A stretch of 64,000 nucleotides of DNA, taken from contig JAWLDA010000011.1 in NCBI GenBank assembly GCA_041686855.1, positions 77,288 through 141,287 on the forward strand, in the 5' to 3' direction. Made by a program: the position numbers and the translations under genes. The notes beneath the pieces are model-generated. The model searched no databases, was not told where the DNA came from, and was given only the letters and a program-made list of their open reading frames with translations. Positions 7,831 through 15,949 of the stretch are shown piece by piece (positions within the stretch are counted from its first letter, which is position 1; each line of letters opens with the position of its first letter). The stretch comes from JAWLDA01 sp041686855. Its GTDB lineage: Bacteria > Bacillota > Limnochordia > DTU080 > RSA5.

Positions 7831-10800
7831 TACCTACGGACCACCACCCCATGCGCAGCCATGCCGTTTCGGCGCTCTACCCTGGAAACAGCCTGCTCGA
7901 CTCGTCGTTCAAAGTCGTCCATCCCGTAGATTGTGGACCCTCGGAAATCGACCACCACATTGGGAGCGCCCGATGCGAATTGACCGTCCGAAAGCGGTAT
8001 TACGGCTTCCGGGCCAGCCTCGCCCACCACCGCCAAAGTTGGCCGCGTAACGATGCCCCCCGTCGCTAACGGAACCGGTTCGGCTACTTGGAACCGGGAT
8101 AGCGCCGCCTTGAATCCGGCGGGGACGTTGCGTAACTGGGAATTGACACGCTCCGTGGTATCGGCCAATAGGTCGAACTCGTCCAGCAGATCATATAGTG
8201 GCTGTGACTCGGCTTCAATTTGCTCCATGATGGAGCGAATGCCGCTCATTTCGCCCGGAGAGATATCGGAGTCCATGACTGCCTCTCGGATCGAATCCCC
8301 AAGCGCGTCAAACAACGGTGCCATAGCAGCCGACTCCAAGAACGCCGTGACAAAGGCGCTGCGCACTCTGGCTTCAAGGGAATTCTCTATATCGGCAGCA
8401 AAGTCTTCGGCGGTCGATGCGCTAAACGCACCCGCTACTGCGCCTTGCAGGTTGCGCATGGTGACGCCGATTAACTCCTCCAATCGTCGCTCCACTTCCA
8501 AACCGGCGTTCGAGCGCAGATCGTTTATCAGCGTATTGATTTCGCGTACCGTGTCCTCGAGTTCCCGGATACGTTCCCCGCGACTGGCTGCGTTCCAGAA
8601 TTGCATCCACCGTTTTTCGAGGGCTGCAATTTGGTTCTGTGCCTCTGCTCGCTGCCTTTTCAGGTCGGCAATGATGTCGTCCGGGGAGGCTTCCGCCAGT
8701 TCGTGAAACTGACCCTCGGAGAGTGTTTGATCCCACGATCGAGACGCTTGCTCCAAGGTCTGGGCTGCGCGTTCCAACACTTCGGCACTGTAACCAAGAC
8801 CAGACGAGGCGTTGAATAGCAGGTCTGCTGCAAGCCCGATGGCAGATGTCATAAACGACGCCGCATCAAACCCGAAGCTGCCAAGCCCTCGGGATGGATC
8901 AAACGTCACGGCTCCCGAAAGGGCCCGTCCAATGGGCCCCAGATTGCGCCCCACGCCGTCCAGGGCCGCCCGTACCATAGCCCCAGTTGTGGCAAGGTTC
9001 TCCTGCTCGTCGGCCAACTCACGAAGTCGGCGCGCGAGCTCCTCCATTTCTGGGGTAACTGTGCCCACCTCGGAACCCATCTCGCGCAAGGTGCTTTGCA
9101 GCACGCCCATCTCAAATGCGATCGGGTCGAATGTTCCGCCCGTGGCAAGGGTGATCTCTCGCTCTACGGCCATGCCGACGCCAAGGGAACGCTGCATCTC
9201 GGCGCGGATCTCCTCGAGGCGTGTCGGCAACGCTTGCAGCGAGTCCATCCACCGATCGAGCGCCGACGTTAACCGGATGTAGAGTTGCAACTGCTCCTCG
9301 TTCGCTTCGGCGAGGCTCCCGCCGCCTTCGGTAACGAGGGCGATTAGCGCCGCCCGCAACTCGTGCAGGTTTCCAATGGCGTCTTGCATCGGCACCAGGC
9401 TGGCATCGACGCGAAGCTCCAGCAGGCCGAATTGATCGAGCAAGGCTTGTAGTCGTGCTTCGTCGCGCGTCATCATCGGCGAGGGGGGGCTCGGGCGCCC
9501 CGGCGTTACTGCTTCCATGCTCGGTAACGCATCGGAGATCTGCTCGGCTACGGCCTGTGCTGTTTGTAGGAGTTGCAGCCACGTGTCGGTGCCGTCGTTT
9601 AACCCTTCCACCCTCGCGAGTAGCTCTTGTGCCATGTCATTGAGGTTCTCGACCGGCGCAACGCCCGTGAGGAATCGCAAGCGCAACGTGACAAGCTCGG
9701 CGTTTAAACGTTCAAAAGGCGTTGCGTAGTCGGTAAGTGCAAGGGCATCGAGCGCAAGTGTAAGCTCGTGTCGCAGTCGCTTGCTCGTCGCCTCGGCCAT
9801 TTCCAAGGCGGAGTTCAGTTCGCTGGCTTCCTGTGGCAGGAGCGACGAATCTGCAAGCGCCTCGCGTGTCGCCTTCGCAATCGCCTCTTGTGTGCGCAAC
9901 TCCGCTTCAAGGAGTTGTACCGCCTCTTGCTCGATCGCGCGTCGATACTGCGCTTGGTCGGTGTTGGCGTCCGTAATGGGTTGAATTTCGATCAGCTTGG
10001 TGGCGTAAAGGTCCAGCTCGCGATTGATGTTCGCGATTTCGTATTGCCATCGTCGGAACGATTCGGATTCCGTTGTAGCCCCTACATCGGATCCTCTTTG
10101 TAACGAGTCCAGCAGTTTTTCACGCTGCCGTTCTTGCTCGGCAATCTCTTCGAGCCGTGCGACAAGGGCGCGCTCTTGCTCCCGCAACTCTGCAAGCTCT
10201 TTTTCGTATTGCCCCTCGGCAAAGAACCGCATTTGTGGGCCGCCTTCGACCGGAGTGGTGAAGTCCGGGCTTGCCGCTTCTTGGAGCTCTTTGATTTCCT
10301 CGCGTACCTTCTCCAGTTCTTTGGTGACCGTTTCGGTATCGCCCAGGTCGATAATCGCCTGGCGCGCCGATTTGGCGTGTGCCGATGCAAGCCCGAAACC
10401 CGCCGCCAGGGATACCGCCGCACTGGCAGCCAGCGCGATCCATCCCGCAGGACCGGAAGCGAGTTTGAGAGTTGTGCCAAGCGTCTGCACCGCACGCGTC
10501 GTTGCCCAAATGGTAGTGGTCAATGCGGCAAACGAACCCACGGCCCCAATCGTACCCGAGCCAATGACGCCGACAAGTGCCCGCGTCTCCTCACTTAGAT
10601 TGGCAATCATTTCGGCACCCTGGGAAATCAGTTGCAAACCAGCTCGCAAGGTGGGCGTGAATTCTACGGCCAGCGTCCGACCCGTGGCGGCAAGCTGCGT
10701 TCGTAAAACGTCCCATTCCTCGGTGAACTGGGAAAGCGCCTGGATGGAGTCCCTGCCGGTCACGATGCCGAGTTGCCTTGCCTCTTTCATGGCTGCCCGA

Positions 10801-11342
10801 ATTCCTTGCGCCCCTTCGGAAAGGAACGGAACCAACTGCCGCCCCGCGTCGCCAAGAAGGTTCATGGCCGCCGCGGATCGCTCGGCCTCGGTGGTCAGAC
10901 CCGAAATGCGGTCAGCAACCAGAAGCAGAAGCCCCTCAATGTCAACGAGCCCTTCCTGCACCTCGGCGCGTGAAATTCCAAGCTGGGTGAACGTCTTGAG
11001 GAATGACTCGTTACCTTGGGCGGCCTCGGCAGAACGACGAACGAAGGCGCGCATACTGGTGCCAAGTGTCGCCAGGTCGGAGTCGAACTTCATGGCGGCG
11101 AATCCAAGGGCCTGAACGCTCTCCACCGCCAAGCCGGTTTGGCCCGAAAGGGCGTTCATTTCGTCAGCGTAGCGTCCAGCCGCCACCGTAGCCGCAGTCA
11201 TGCCTCCCACTACGGCAGCGAATGCAGCACCCGACTTCTTGGCGAGGTCCTCCATGGACGTTTCGGCGTCTTTTAACGCCCTTTTGAATTGGGCATCGTC
11301 CACCTTTAGGAGCGCGAACAACTCCCCAACCTTGACAGCCAT
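7830..11342 (-). CDS. Phage tail tape measure protein
   Basis: About 1170 residues and the longest phage gene, as expected for the protein that sets tail length and passes through the membrane at DNA entry. The N-terminus (KVGELFALLKVDDAQFKRAL) and the following AADEMNALSGQTGLAVESVQ type region match TP901-like tape measures. Hydrophobic segments lie near residues 240-310. Long coiled coils (EKVREEIKELQEAA and EKELAELREQERALVARLEE) fill the middle. Start ATG 11342 is preferred (GGTGA five bases upstream); GTG 11351, which overlaps the chaperone extension stop, is possible. It follows the frameshifted chaperone pair, the standard order. Confidence 0.93.
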   Translation of the reverse strand: MAVKVGELFALLKVDDAQFKRALKDAETSMEDLAKKSGAAFAAVVGGMTAATVAAGRYADEMNALSGQTGLAVESVQALGFAAMKFDSDLATLGTSMRAFVRRSAEAAQGNESFLKTFTQLGISRAEVQEGLVDIEGLLLLVADRISGLTTEAERSAAAMNLLGDAGRQLVPFLSEGAQGIRAAMKEARQLGIVTGRDSIQALSQFTEEWDVLRTQLAATGRTLAVEFTPTLRAGLQLISQGAEMIANLSEETRALVGVIGSGTIGAVGSFAALTTTIWATTRAVQTLGTTLKLASGPAGWIALAASAAVSLAAGFGLASAHAKSARQAIIDLGDTETVTKELEKVREEIKELQEAASPDFTTPVEGGPQMRFFAEGQYEKELAELREQERALVARLEEIAEQERQREKLLDSLQRGSDVGATTESESFRRWQYEIANINRELDLYATKLIEIQPITDANTDQAQYRRAIEQEAVQLLEAELRTQEAIAKATREALADSSLLPQEASELNSALEMAEATSKRLRHELTLALDALALTDYATPFERLNAELVTLRLRFLTGVAPVENLNDMAQELLARVEGLNDGTDTWLQLLQTAQAVAEQISDALPSMEAVTPGRPSPPSPMMTRDEARLQALLDQFGLLELRVDASLVPMQDAIGNLHELRAALIALVTEGGGSLAEANEEQLQLYIRLTSALDRWMDSLQALPTRLEEIRAEMQRSLGVGMAVEREITLATGGTFDPIAFEMGVLQSTLREMGSEVGTVTPEMEELARRLRELADEQENLATTGAMVRAALDGVGRNLGPIGRALSGAVTFDPSRGLGSFGFDAASFMTSAIGLAADLLFNASSGLGYSAEVLERAAQTLEQASRSWDQTLSEGQFHELAEASPDDIIADLKRQRAEAQNQIAALEKRWMQFWNAASRGERIRELEDTVREINTLINDLRSNAGLEVERRLEELIGVTMRNLQGAVAGAFSASTAEDFAADIENSLEARVRSAFVTAFLESAAMAPLFDALGDSIREAVMDSDISPGEMSGIRSIMEQIEAESQPLYDLLDEFDLLADTTERVNSQLRNVPAGFKAALSRFQVAEPVPLATGGIVTRPTLAVVGEAGPEAVIPLSDGQFASGAPNVVVDFRGSTIYGMDDFERRVEQAVSRVERRNGMAAHGVVVRR

Positions 11343-11347
11343 TGTCC

Positions 11348-11638
11348 TCACCCCGCACTCGGTGTGACTAGACCCAACAGGTAGTGTGTGGCCTGTTGGG
11401 GGTCTTTGATTGTTTGCGCGACCTGTTTCTGGCCGCCTTTGCCCCGGCGCTCACAGGCCAAGGCGTTGACGTAGGAACTTTGCGGCGATAATCCGCCCAC
11501 AAGCGCGACAAAGCGCCGCCAGGTGAATGTGTCGTCCGGTAGCGCTTTGACTAAGTCGATGCGGTATTCACGTTGGAAGTCGGCTTCGATCAGGTTCCAT
11601 CTTTCAAGAATGCCGACTCGGCGATCTAGTCCTTGGCC
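11348..11638 (-). CDS. Tail assembly chaperone frameshift extension (gpGT-like)
   Basis: A 96-residue open frame, in -1 relation to the preceding chaperone gene, which lacks a good start and ribosome-binding site of its own. It begins at the G run where the upstream frame is about to stop. It ends 6 bases before the tape-measure ATG, sharing GTGA with an alternative start. Its sequence (FTWRRFVALVGGLSPQSSYV) looks like the second chaperone domain found fused by -1 frameshift in many long-tailed phages. The long product would bind tail tube and tape measure during assembly. The slip site is inferred as the run of six G (plus-strand C 11637-11642), which is not a canonical X-XXY-YYZ heptamer. 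Confidence 0.7.
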   Translation of the reverse strand, partial: GQGLDRRVGILERWNLIEADFQREYRIDLVKALPDDTFTWRRFVALVGGLSPQSSYVNALACERRGKGGQKQVAQTIKDPQQATHYLLGLVTPSAG

Positions 11639-11997
11639 CCCCGGTTGGGGGCTGTCTGGTTTCCCGAGTCGTCGATCTGTCCCGATGCGTATAAGCGAAT
11701 GCCTTGGTTTACCAGGTCCGCCAGTTGCGACAGGCTCAAGCCCTTGTCAAGCCAGGCGTCAATGCGCTCGGCTCCGTACAACGCACAAGCCGATTTGTAA
11801 ACTTCCTCGCCCGAAAGGGGCGTTTCGGCATCCTCGCCCTCCTGCGCGGCGCGCATGGCCCGTAGGATGATGCGTGCAGGAATGGAAGCGGGGAGGTAAA
11901 CGTCCTCCCCGAACACTCGCACTTTCGGCCTGTCGGCTTCTTGGGGCTCGGCCTCTTGCCAAAAGGCGTCGAAATCAAACATGCGTTCTTTGGCCAT
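11626..11997 (-). CDS. Tail assembly chaperone (gpG-like)
   Basis: A 123-residue helical protein (FDFDAFWQEAEPQEADRPKV at the start; AWLDKGLSLSQLADLVNQGI near the end) located between the tail tube and tape-measure genes, the classic slot of the lambda gpG-type chaperone. ATG 11997 has GGGGAGGTAG upstream. The last codons (NRGAKD) include a run of six G where a -1 slip would join the 96-residue extension. It is needed in tail assembly but is normally absent from the virion. Confidence 0.8.
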   Translation of the reverse strand: MAKERMFDFDAFWQEAEPQEADRPKVRVFGEDVYLPASIPARIILRAMRAAQEGEDAETPLSGEEVYKSACALYGAERIDAWLDKGLSLSQLADLVNQGIRLYASGQIDDSGNQTAPNRGAKD

Positions 11998-12020
11998 GGT
12001 CTACCTCCCCGAGTTTGTCT

Positions 12021-12464
12021 TTACGGTGTGGCCGGGACCTGGGTAATTGCGTCCGTAACCGTCAACGTCACCGAGAACGATGCCGCATCGTTACGTCCGC
12101 CTGCCGGTTGTCCCACGTTGGCAGAGGCGTCAAACTGGATTCCTGTTCCACCTGGCCCCGTAATCCGAAACGTACCGATCGACTCATAGCCGATCTTCGC
12201 GCCAAGGTCACGCAAGGCTTGGTGACCAGCAGGAATAGCCCCAGTGTCAGGGTCTACAAGGTACGTGCATTCCAGCGAGAATTCGTCGCCACGCTCGGCC
12301 ACAATGTGACGAGCTCTGCCGGCTGCCTGGAAATGCCCTGTGTCGGCGTCCGTTTTACTGGGTGTGTGCCCGATGGTCTGAACGCCCTCGATCTCCTGCC
12401 AGGTCTCCTCTCCCGTTTCAATCTCCACCTTGAGTTCCCGGGCCAGAATTTCAACTTCTGCCAC
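12021..12464 (-). CDS. Major tail (tube) protein
   Basis: A 147-residue protein in the slot between the tail terminator and the chaperones. Beta-rich with a conserved-type core: GEETWQEIEGVQTIGHTPSK, ERGDEFSLECTYLVDPDTG, and a C-terminal VTLTVTDAITQVP. Tube proteins of this length form stacked hexamers around the tape measure. ATG 12464 follows AAGGAGTGATCC. No immunoglobulin-like extra domain is attached. It probably shares a transcript with its neighbours. Confidence 0.85.
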   Translation of the reverse strand: MAEVEILARELKVEIETGEETWQEIEGVQTIGHTPSKTDADTGHFQAAGRARHIVAERGDEFSLECTYLVDPDTGAIPAGHQALRDLGAKIGYESIGTFRITGPGGTGIQFDASANVGQPAGGRNDAASFSVTLTVTDAITQVPATP

Positions 12465-12477
12465 TTTGGATCACTCC

Positions 12478-12894
12478 TTATACTCTGTTCGCCGTGGGTA
12501 CGCGCAAGCGCACCCAGAAATTCAAGCTGAATCGGTGGCGGTCTTTGACGTCCGGTTGCATCCGGATCGGACCGGATTGGATACCGCCAATGGCCACCAC
12601 GTAGGTTCCATCGTCCAGCGTTACACCCGTCAGCCCTTGCAACGCGCTATATATCTGTTCAGCCCTGGATCTTGGGGGACGCGGATCCACACCGCCGCGC
12701 ACAAGAACTTGGAACGTGCGGGTGTCAAAGGAATGCCGCACTCCCGGTTCCTCGGGGCCACCCGATGACATAAAGGCCACGGCGTTGGACGGCGAGTCCG
12801 GCATCACCTCAATGAACGCGTCGCCATTGGCTCCGGTCGAATCGAACGTTACGATACCCTGGCTTTGCAGGTACTTGGCGATTCCCTCAAGCAT
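12478..12894 (-). CDS. Tail terminator / minor capsid protein 3-like
   Basis: A 138-residue protein starting MLEGIAKYLQSQGIVTFDST. Such an N-terminal helix followed by a beta sheet (FQVLVRGGVDPRPPRSRAEQIYS, split here by its motif) is typical of the Minor_capsid_3 or tail-terminator family that caps the tail tube and joins it to the head. It lies between the HK97 gp10-like protein and the tail tube. The order of connector, closure, gp10, terminator and tube is intact, which supports the call more than any single motif. Confidence 0.75.
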   Translation of the reverse strand: MLEGIAKYLQSQGIVTFDSTGANGDAFIEVMPDSPSNAVAFMSSGGPEEPGVRHSFDTRTFQVLVRGGVDPRPPRSRAEQIYSALQGLTGVTLDDGTYVVAIGGIQSGPIRMQPDVKDRHRFSLNFWVRLRVPTANRV

Positions 12895-12898
12895 GGCG

Positions 12899-13258
12899 TC
12901 ACCTCATGGCCGTGCGCAGTTGGTCCTCAATGTACTGTTGGATGCGCGTCCTTTGTTCGTTCAGAGTTTTCTCCAGCCACTTAGCCCGCCGCCCCTCGTC
13001 GTGTCGAAGCGTGGTATCTTCGTGTTGGGTAACCGCATAGGGCGCAGATTCGTTGTTGCCGTAGCTTACAGACGCCTCAAGGGCGGTCTCGTCAACGTCG
13101 GTCATCCCTCCGCGCATCAGCGCGCCCTCTTGAATGGGTACCGTCTTGTTCGATTCGGTCAGTAGGTGCTCGGACCCATCACCAAGGCCGCGCACCGCTG
13201 CCTGCTCGACGTCGGCGGTTACCTTTTGGCCGTTCCACGTTAAACGAACGTCTCTCAT
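12899..13258 (-). CDS. HK97 gp10-like / minor capsid protein 2-type head-tail protein
   Basis: A 119-residue protein. The segments YAVTQHEDTTLRHDEGRRAK and WLEKTLNEQRTRIQQYIEDQ are typical of the family: a strand pair carrying the Y-A-x-x-x-H-E motif, then a long C-terminal helix. In phages the family sits between the stopper and tail terminator and helps to join head and tail. The start overlaps the previous gene's stop by 4 bases. Confidence 0.8.
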   Translation of the reverse strand: MRDVRLTWNGQKVTADVEQAAVRGLGDGSEHLLTESNKTVPIQEGALMRGGMTDVDETALEASVSYGNNESAPYAVTQHEDTTLRHDEGRRAKWLEKTLNEQRTRIQQYIEDQLRTAMR

Positions 13259-13599
13259 TCGGGCACCGCCTCCTCGGTACTTTGCAGCAATACCTCGACG
13301 TGCATAGTGCGCCCGTGGGGGCGTTTAGGCTGTGCGTCGATCACCTTGTACCGTCCGTCGTTCCACTCGCATAGGTCCCCGGTGTTAATAGGGACTGGTC
13401 CGTCAAAAAAGGCCGTCGCATTGGCGACGGCCACTTTTCCGGAGCTGTCCACGGCCTCCCGATTGCCCGGTTGGACGTACACGCCTTTGTATGGTGGGGC
13501 GTAGGTCACAGGATCGCCCCATATGGGACCGTAGGCTCCCGATCCCTTCCTGGGGGTCACCACCACCGTTTCACGCCTTAGCGAAGGAGGAATCCTCAC
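13255..13599 (-). CDS. Head closure/stopper protein, minor capsid protein 1-like
   Basis: A 114-residue protein starting at GTG 13599, which overlaps the connector stop as GTGA; the frame is open further upstream but inside the connector gene. Small beta-barrel type sequence: VVVTPRKGSGAYGPIWGDPV, YKGVYVQPGNREAVDSSG, GDLCEWNDGRYKVIDAQPKR. This pattern fits Minor_capsid_1 and stopper proteins that close the portal after packaging. Neighbours on both sides are head-tail joining genes. Confidence 0.75.
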   Translation of the reverse strand: MRIPPSLRRETVVVTPRKGSGAYGPIWGDPVTYAPPYKGVYVQPGNREAVDSSGKVAVANATAFFDGPVPINTGDLCEWNDGRYKVIDAQPKRPHGRTMHVEVLLQSTEEAVPE

Positions 13600-13967
13600 C
13601 GCATCCCCACCCCTCGGTAAAGCAGCCCTGTGCGAAGCAGGTAGCGCCAGGAACGATTGGCTAGTTTTGGGGGTCCGTCTGCGTTGGCAAACGTCGCCGA
13701 CCACTGGCCCAGGCTAAACGATTGTAGCGCTCCGCGAATGTCGCCTTCTTCCCCGGCCTCCAGCCACATTTCCACCTGTGCGCATGTGGCGTTCATGGCT
13801 GCTTCGGCCTGTTCCGTATGGCCGGTATCAATACGGTCTAAGGTCCAGTAGTCAACGTCTTCGGATGCGCGCTCAAGCATTCGCTCCACGTCTTGTGGCA
13901 GATCGCTTACGTTGACGTGCAGGTAATCCGCTAGGTCGTCGGTCGTCGCGTAAACCACGGGAATCAC
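13596..13967 (-). CDS. Head-tail connector (adaptor) protein
   Basis: A 123-residue helical protein (YATTDDLADYLHVNVSDLPQ, then VERMLERASEDVDYWTL) resembling the gp6/gp15-type adaptors that dock under the portal ring. It is the first joining gene after the major capsid gene. It ends by overlapping the stopper gene by 4 bases. ATG 13967 is preceded by GGGGGTG. Likely a dodecameric adaptor; assignment from helical pattern and position. Confidence 0.7.
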   Translation of the reverse strand: MIPVVYATTDDLADYLHVNVSDLPQDVERMLERASEDVDYWTLDRIDTGHTEQAEAAMNATCAQVEMWLEAGEEGDIRGALQSFSLGQWSATFANADGPPKLANRSWRYLLRTGLLYRGVGMR

Positions 13968-13977
13968 CCCCGGAACA

Positions 13978-14112
13978 TCACGTGTCGTTGGTTTTGGTCC
14001 TCGGCTTCCTGGGCTTTTTCTCAGGCGTAGGAGGCGACTCGTTGGCCGCCTCCTGCTTCGCCTTCTGCGCCGCAGCCTCGCGCCTGCGACGGTTGAATCC
14101 GGTCAGACTCAC
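13978..14112 (-). CDS. 44-residue basic phage protein (FNRRRR type)
   Basis: A very short gene starting at GTG 14112 after GGCGGTGATC, 12 bases after the major capsid stop. It encodes (M)SLTGFNRRRREAAAQKAKQ followed by a lysine- and proline-rich tail. Tiny proteins beginning with x-x-GFNRRRR are often found between capsid and connector genes. Strong basic charge suggests binding to DNA or to the acidic portal surface, but no function is known to me. Confidence 0.55.
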   Translation of the reverse strand: MSLTGFNRRRREAAAQKAKQEAANESPPTPEKKPRKPRTKTNDT

Positions 14113-14124
14113 GCGATCACCGCC

Positions 14125-15135
14125 TTACGCGCCGCCGTCGTCGCCGCTCACGGCGTCGCCCGCGCCGATCTTGAACTTGAAAGCCACCACGCGAACCGCC
14201 TTGGGCTCGTAAACGAGGCTCCAGTTGGTTCCGGTTTCAAGCTCGGCGTTCGTGGGGAAATCCCCGGCAACAGAAACTTCCTGCCACGCAACACCACGGG
14301 GATGCAGCAGGAAGATTCGGCGGGTAATGAGGTAGTCCTCACCACTGGACGCCAGGCTGTCCCGGTCGGTTTCCACGGGCAGGATGCGCGGATGCGTCCC
14401 GTTACCCCAGGCGATAGCCCCTTGCCCGAAGATATAGGCGGTCGCTACGTCCGTAGCAGAGTCGTAGGGCATACCGTCGTCCACGATCACCCGCTTGTTC
14501 ATAAACATGGGAACGCGATCCGATTCGGCCGACTGCTGGACGTACTCAATGAGATCCTGCTTGGCCAGGTCAGCCTCCACCGCGGAGTGCATCATCACGC
14601 CGGTCAACAGGTCCTTGGCGTCGCCCATCTTCTGCGTTGCATCGATGAACGTGCGTCCGGTGATGAATGCTGCATCCCCGGTCTCGGCGGAAATGTCGTG
14701 GATTTTGTCCGCCATGCTGGCAGCAGCGAACGCACCTGCAAGCGTAGACAGAAGCGCCGCCTGCATCCGGCGGTTCCAGTAGTCGGCGGCCAGGTTGGTG
14801 ATGGCCTGCAAGGGATCGGCTCCCGACAGAAGGGCCGAAAGGCCGTTTGCTCCCCAGGCGCGGCCGCGTACGTGCTTGCGAGCCACGTCCTTGCTGCTTC
14901 CGATGTTGCCAGGAGTAAGGGCTCCATCGTCGGAAACAACCTCGTCATCGCCGGTCAAGTCCTCGAAATACGGCATGTTGACAAGGACGTTAGGTCCGCT
15001 TGCCAACGCGTCGAACTCCGGGCTGTTGACGGCGATTCCCGCCTGGATCAGTGCGGAGCGCTCCATGGTTCGCTGAATGAAGTAATCCTGCCATACGTCC
15101 GGCTGGATGATGTCTGCGATTCGGGTAATTGCCAA
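14125..15135 (-). CDS. Major capsid protein
   Basis: A 336-residue protein immediately after the scaffold gene. The N-terminus MAITRIADIIQPDVWQDYFI and the middle GDAKDLLTGVMMHSAVEADL with MFMNKRVIVDDGMPYD are typical of the HK97-fold coat proteins common in Gram-positive phages that use a separate scaffold. No N-terminal delta domain or fused protease is seen, and no protease gene precedes it, so maturation probably relies on scaffold exit rather than cleavage. ATG 15135 follows GAAAGGACGATC. Confidence 0.92.
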   Translation of the reverse strand: MAITRIADIIQPDVWQDYFIQRTMERSALIQAGIAVNSPEFDALASGPNVLVNMPYFEDLTGDDEVVSDDGALTPGNIGSSKDVARKHVRGRAWGANGLSALLSGADPLQAITNLAADYWNRRMQAALLSTLAGAFAAASMADKIHDISAETGDAAFITGRTFIDATQKMGDAKDLLTGVMMHSAVEADLAKQDLIEYVQQSAESDRVPMFMNKRVIVDDGMPYDSATDVATAYIFGQGAIAWGNGTHPRILPVETDRDSLASSGEDYLITRRIFLLHPRGVAWQEVSVAGDFPTNAELETGTNWSLVYEPKAVRVVAFKFKIGAGDAVSGDDGGA

Positions 15136-15152
15136 TGATGATCGTCCTTTCG

Positions 15153-15851
15153 CTACTTACCGGCGGCCGCTTTAAGCTGCTTCGCCCGTTCGGGGTCGGC
15201 TTTCATAATGCGCGCCTGCTCGGTCAGGTTGAATTGGTCGTCGGCCCAGGGGTTAACCTCGCCCCCACCGCCGCCGTTGAACTCGCTGCCACTTTTGCTG
15301 GGGGTTTGGGCTTTCTTCAGATACGGCTTGTCCGTCGCAAGCGCCTCAAGCGCCTCTTTGACGCCCTTGACCGTTCCGTCGTCGTCGATCTCCACCTCGG
15401 ACAAGTCCGCCAGGGCAAGCGCCGCGTCGGCGTCCACGATGTTAAGGTCTGCGGCCTGCGCTTTGACCTCGGCTTTGAGAAGCAGCTTCTTCGCATTTTC
15501 ACTGGCCTGCGTCACCGCTGCTTCGTTGGTCGTCTTGAGATCCGACAACACCTTTTTCCAATCGGAAACCTCGTCGGTTTCCTTGAATCCGAGCTCCTTT
15601 TTGATTGTGGCAAGCTGTTGCTGTGCCTCGCGAAGTTGCGTCCGGTACCCTGCCGACTCGCTCCTTAACGCTTGCACGTACTCTTGCGAGTAAACCTTAG
15701 CGCCTCCAGCGCCTCCGTCACCCGAACCTGTTCCTGCGCCGGAGCCTTGGCCGCCACCTGTGCCGCCTTCGCCTCCTGCGCCTTCCCCGCCATCGGAATG
15801 GCGTTGAAGATTCATTTTGATTAAGTCGCTGCGTTCGTTTCGATTGACCAC
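15153..15851 (-). CDS. Capsid scaffolding protein
   Basis: About 232 residues. A glycine-rich N-terminal linker (GGEGAGGEGGTGGGQGSGAG) is followed by a coiled coil (residues about 60-130: YRTQLREAQQQLATIKKELG) and a basic C-terminus (RIMKADPERAKQLKAAAGK). This helix-rich layout with a charged C-terminal capsid-binding tail is typical of scaffold proteins such as SPP1 gp11. GTG 15851 lies 10 bases after AGGAG; GTG 15860 lies only 1 base after it. An intrinsic terminator sits just upstream of the gene, so it may need read-through or its own promoter. Confidence 0.8.
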   Translation of the reverse strand: MVNRNERSDLIKMNLQRHSDGGEGAGGEGGTGGGQGSGAGTGSGDGGAGGAKVYSQEYVQALRSESAGYRTQLREAQQQLATIKKELGFKETDEVSDWKKVLSDLKTTNEAAVTQASENAKKLLLKAEVKAQAADLNIVDADAALALADLSEVEIDDDGTVKGVKEALEALATDKPYLKKAQTPSKSGSEFNGGGGGEVNPWADDQFNLTEQARIMKADPERAKQLKAAAGK

Positions 15852-15895
15852 CTGGGTCACTCTCCTTTGGGCCCCCGGCCCGTGGTTTTTGGATA

Positions 15896-15919
15896 TAAAA
15901 AAGACGCCCGAAGGCGTCT
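15896..15919 (-). terminator. Intrinsic terminator inside the head gene cluster
   Basis: Read on the minus strand: AGACGCC, loop TTCG, GGCGTCT, followed by a run of T (plus-strand A 15897-15902). A perfect 7-bp stem with a stable UUCG loop. It would stop or attenuate transcripts coming from the minor head protein gene before the scaffold and capsid genes. Confidence 0.8.
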
Positions 15920-15949
15920 AAATGCGTAGCAATGTTTGGTGTCACTCAA

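Noticed and set aside
10024..11115. Plus-strand frame of 363 codons within the tape-measure gene
   Set aside because: Serine/arginine-rich shadow of the tape measure; codon pattern follows the minus-strand gene.
14302..15138. Plus-strand frame of 278 codons opposite the major capsid gene
   Set aside because: Antisense to a clear capsid gene, no protein family features.
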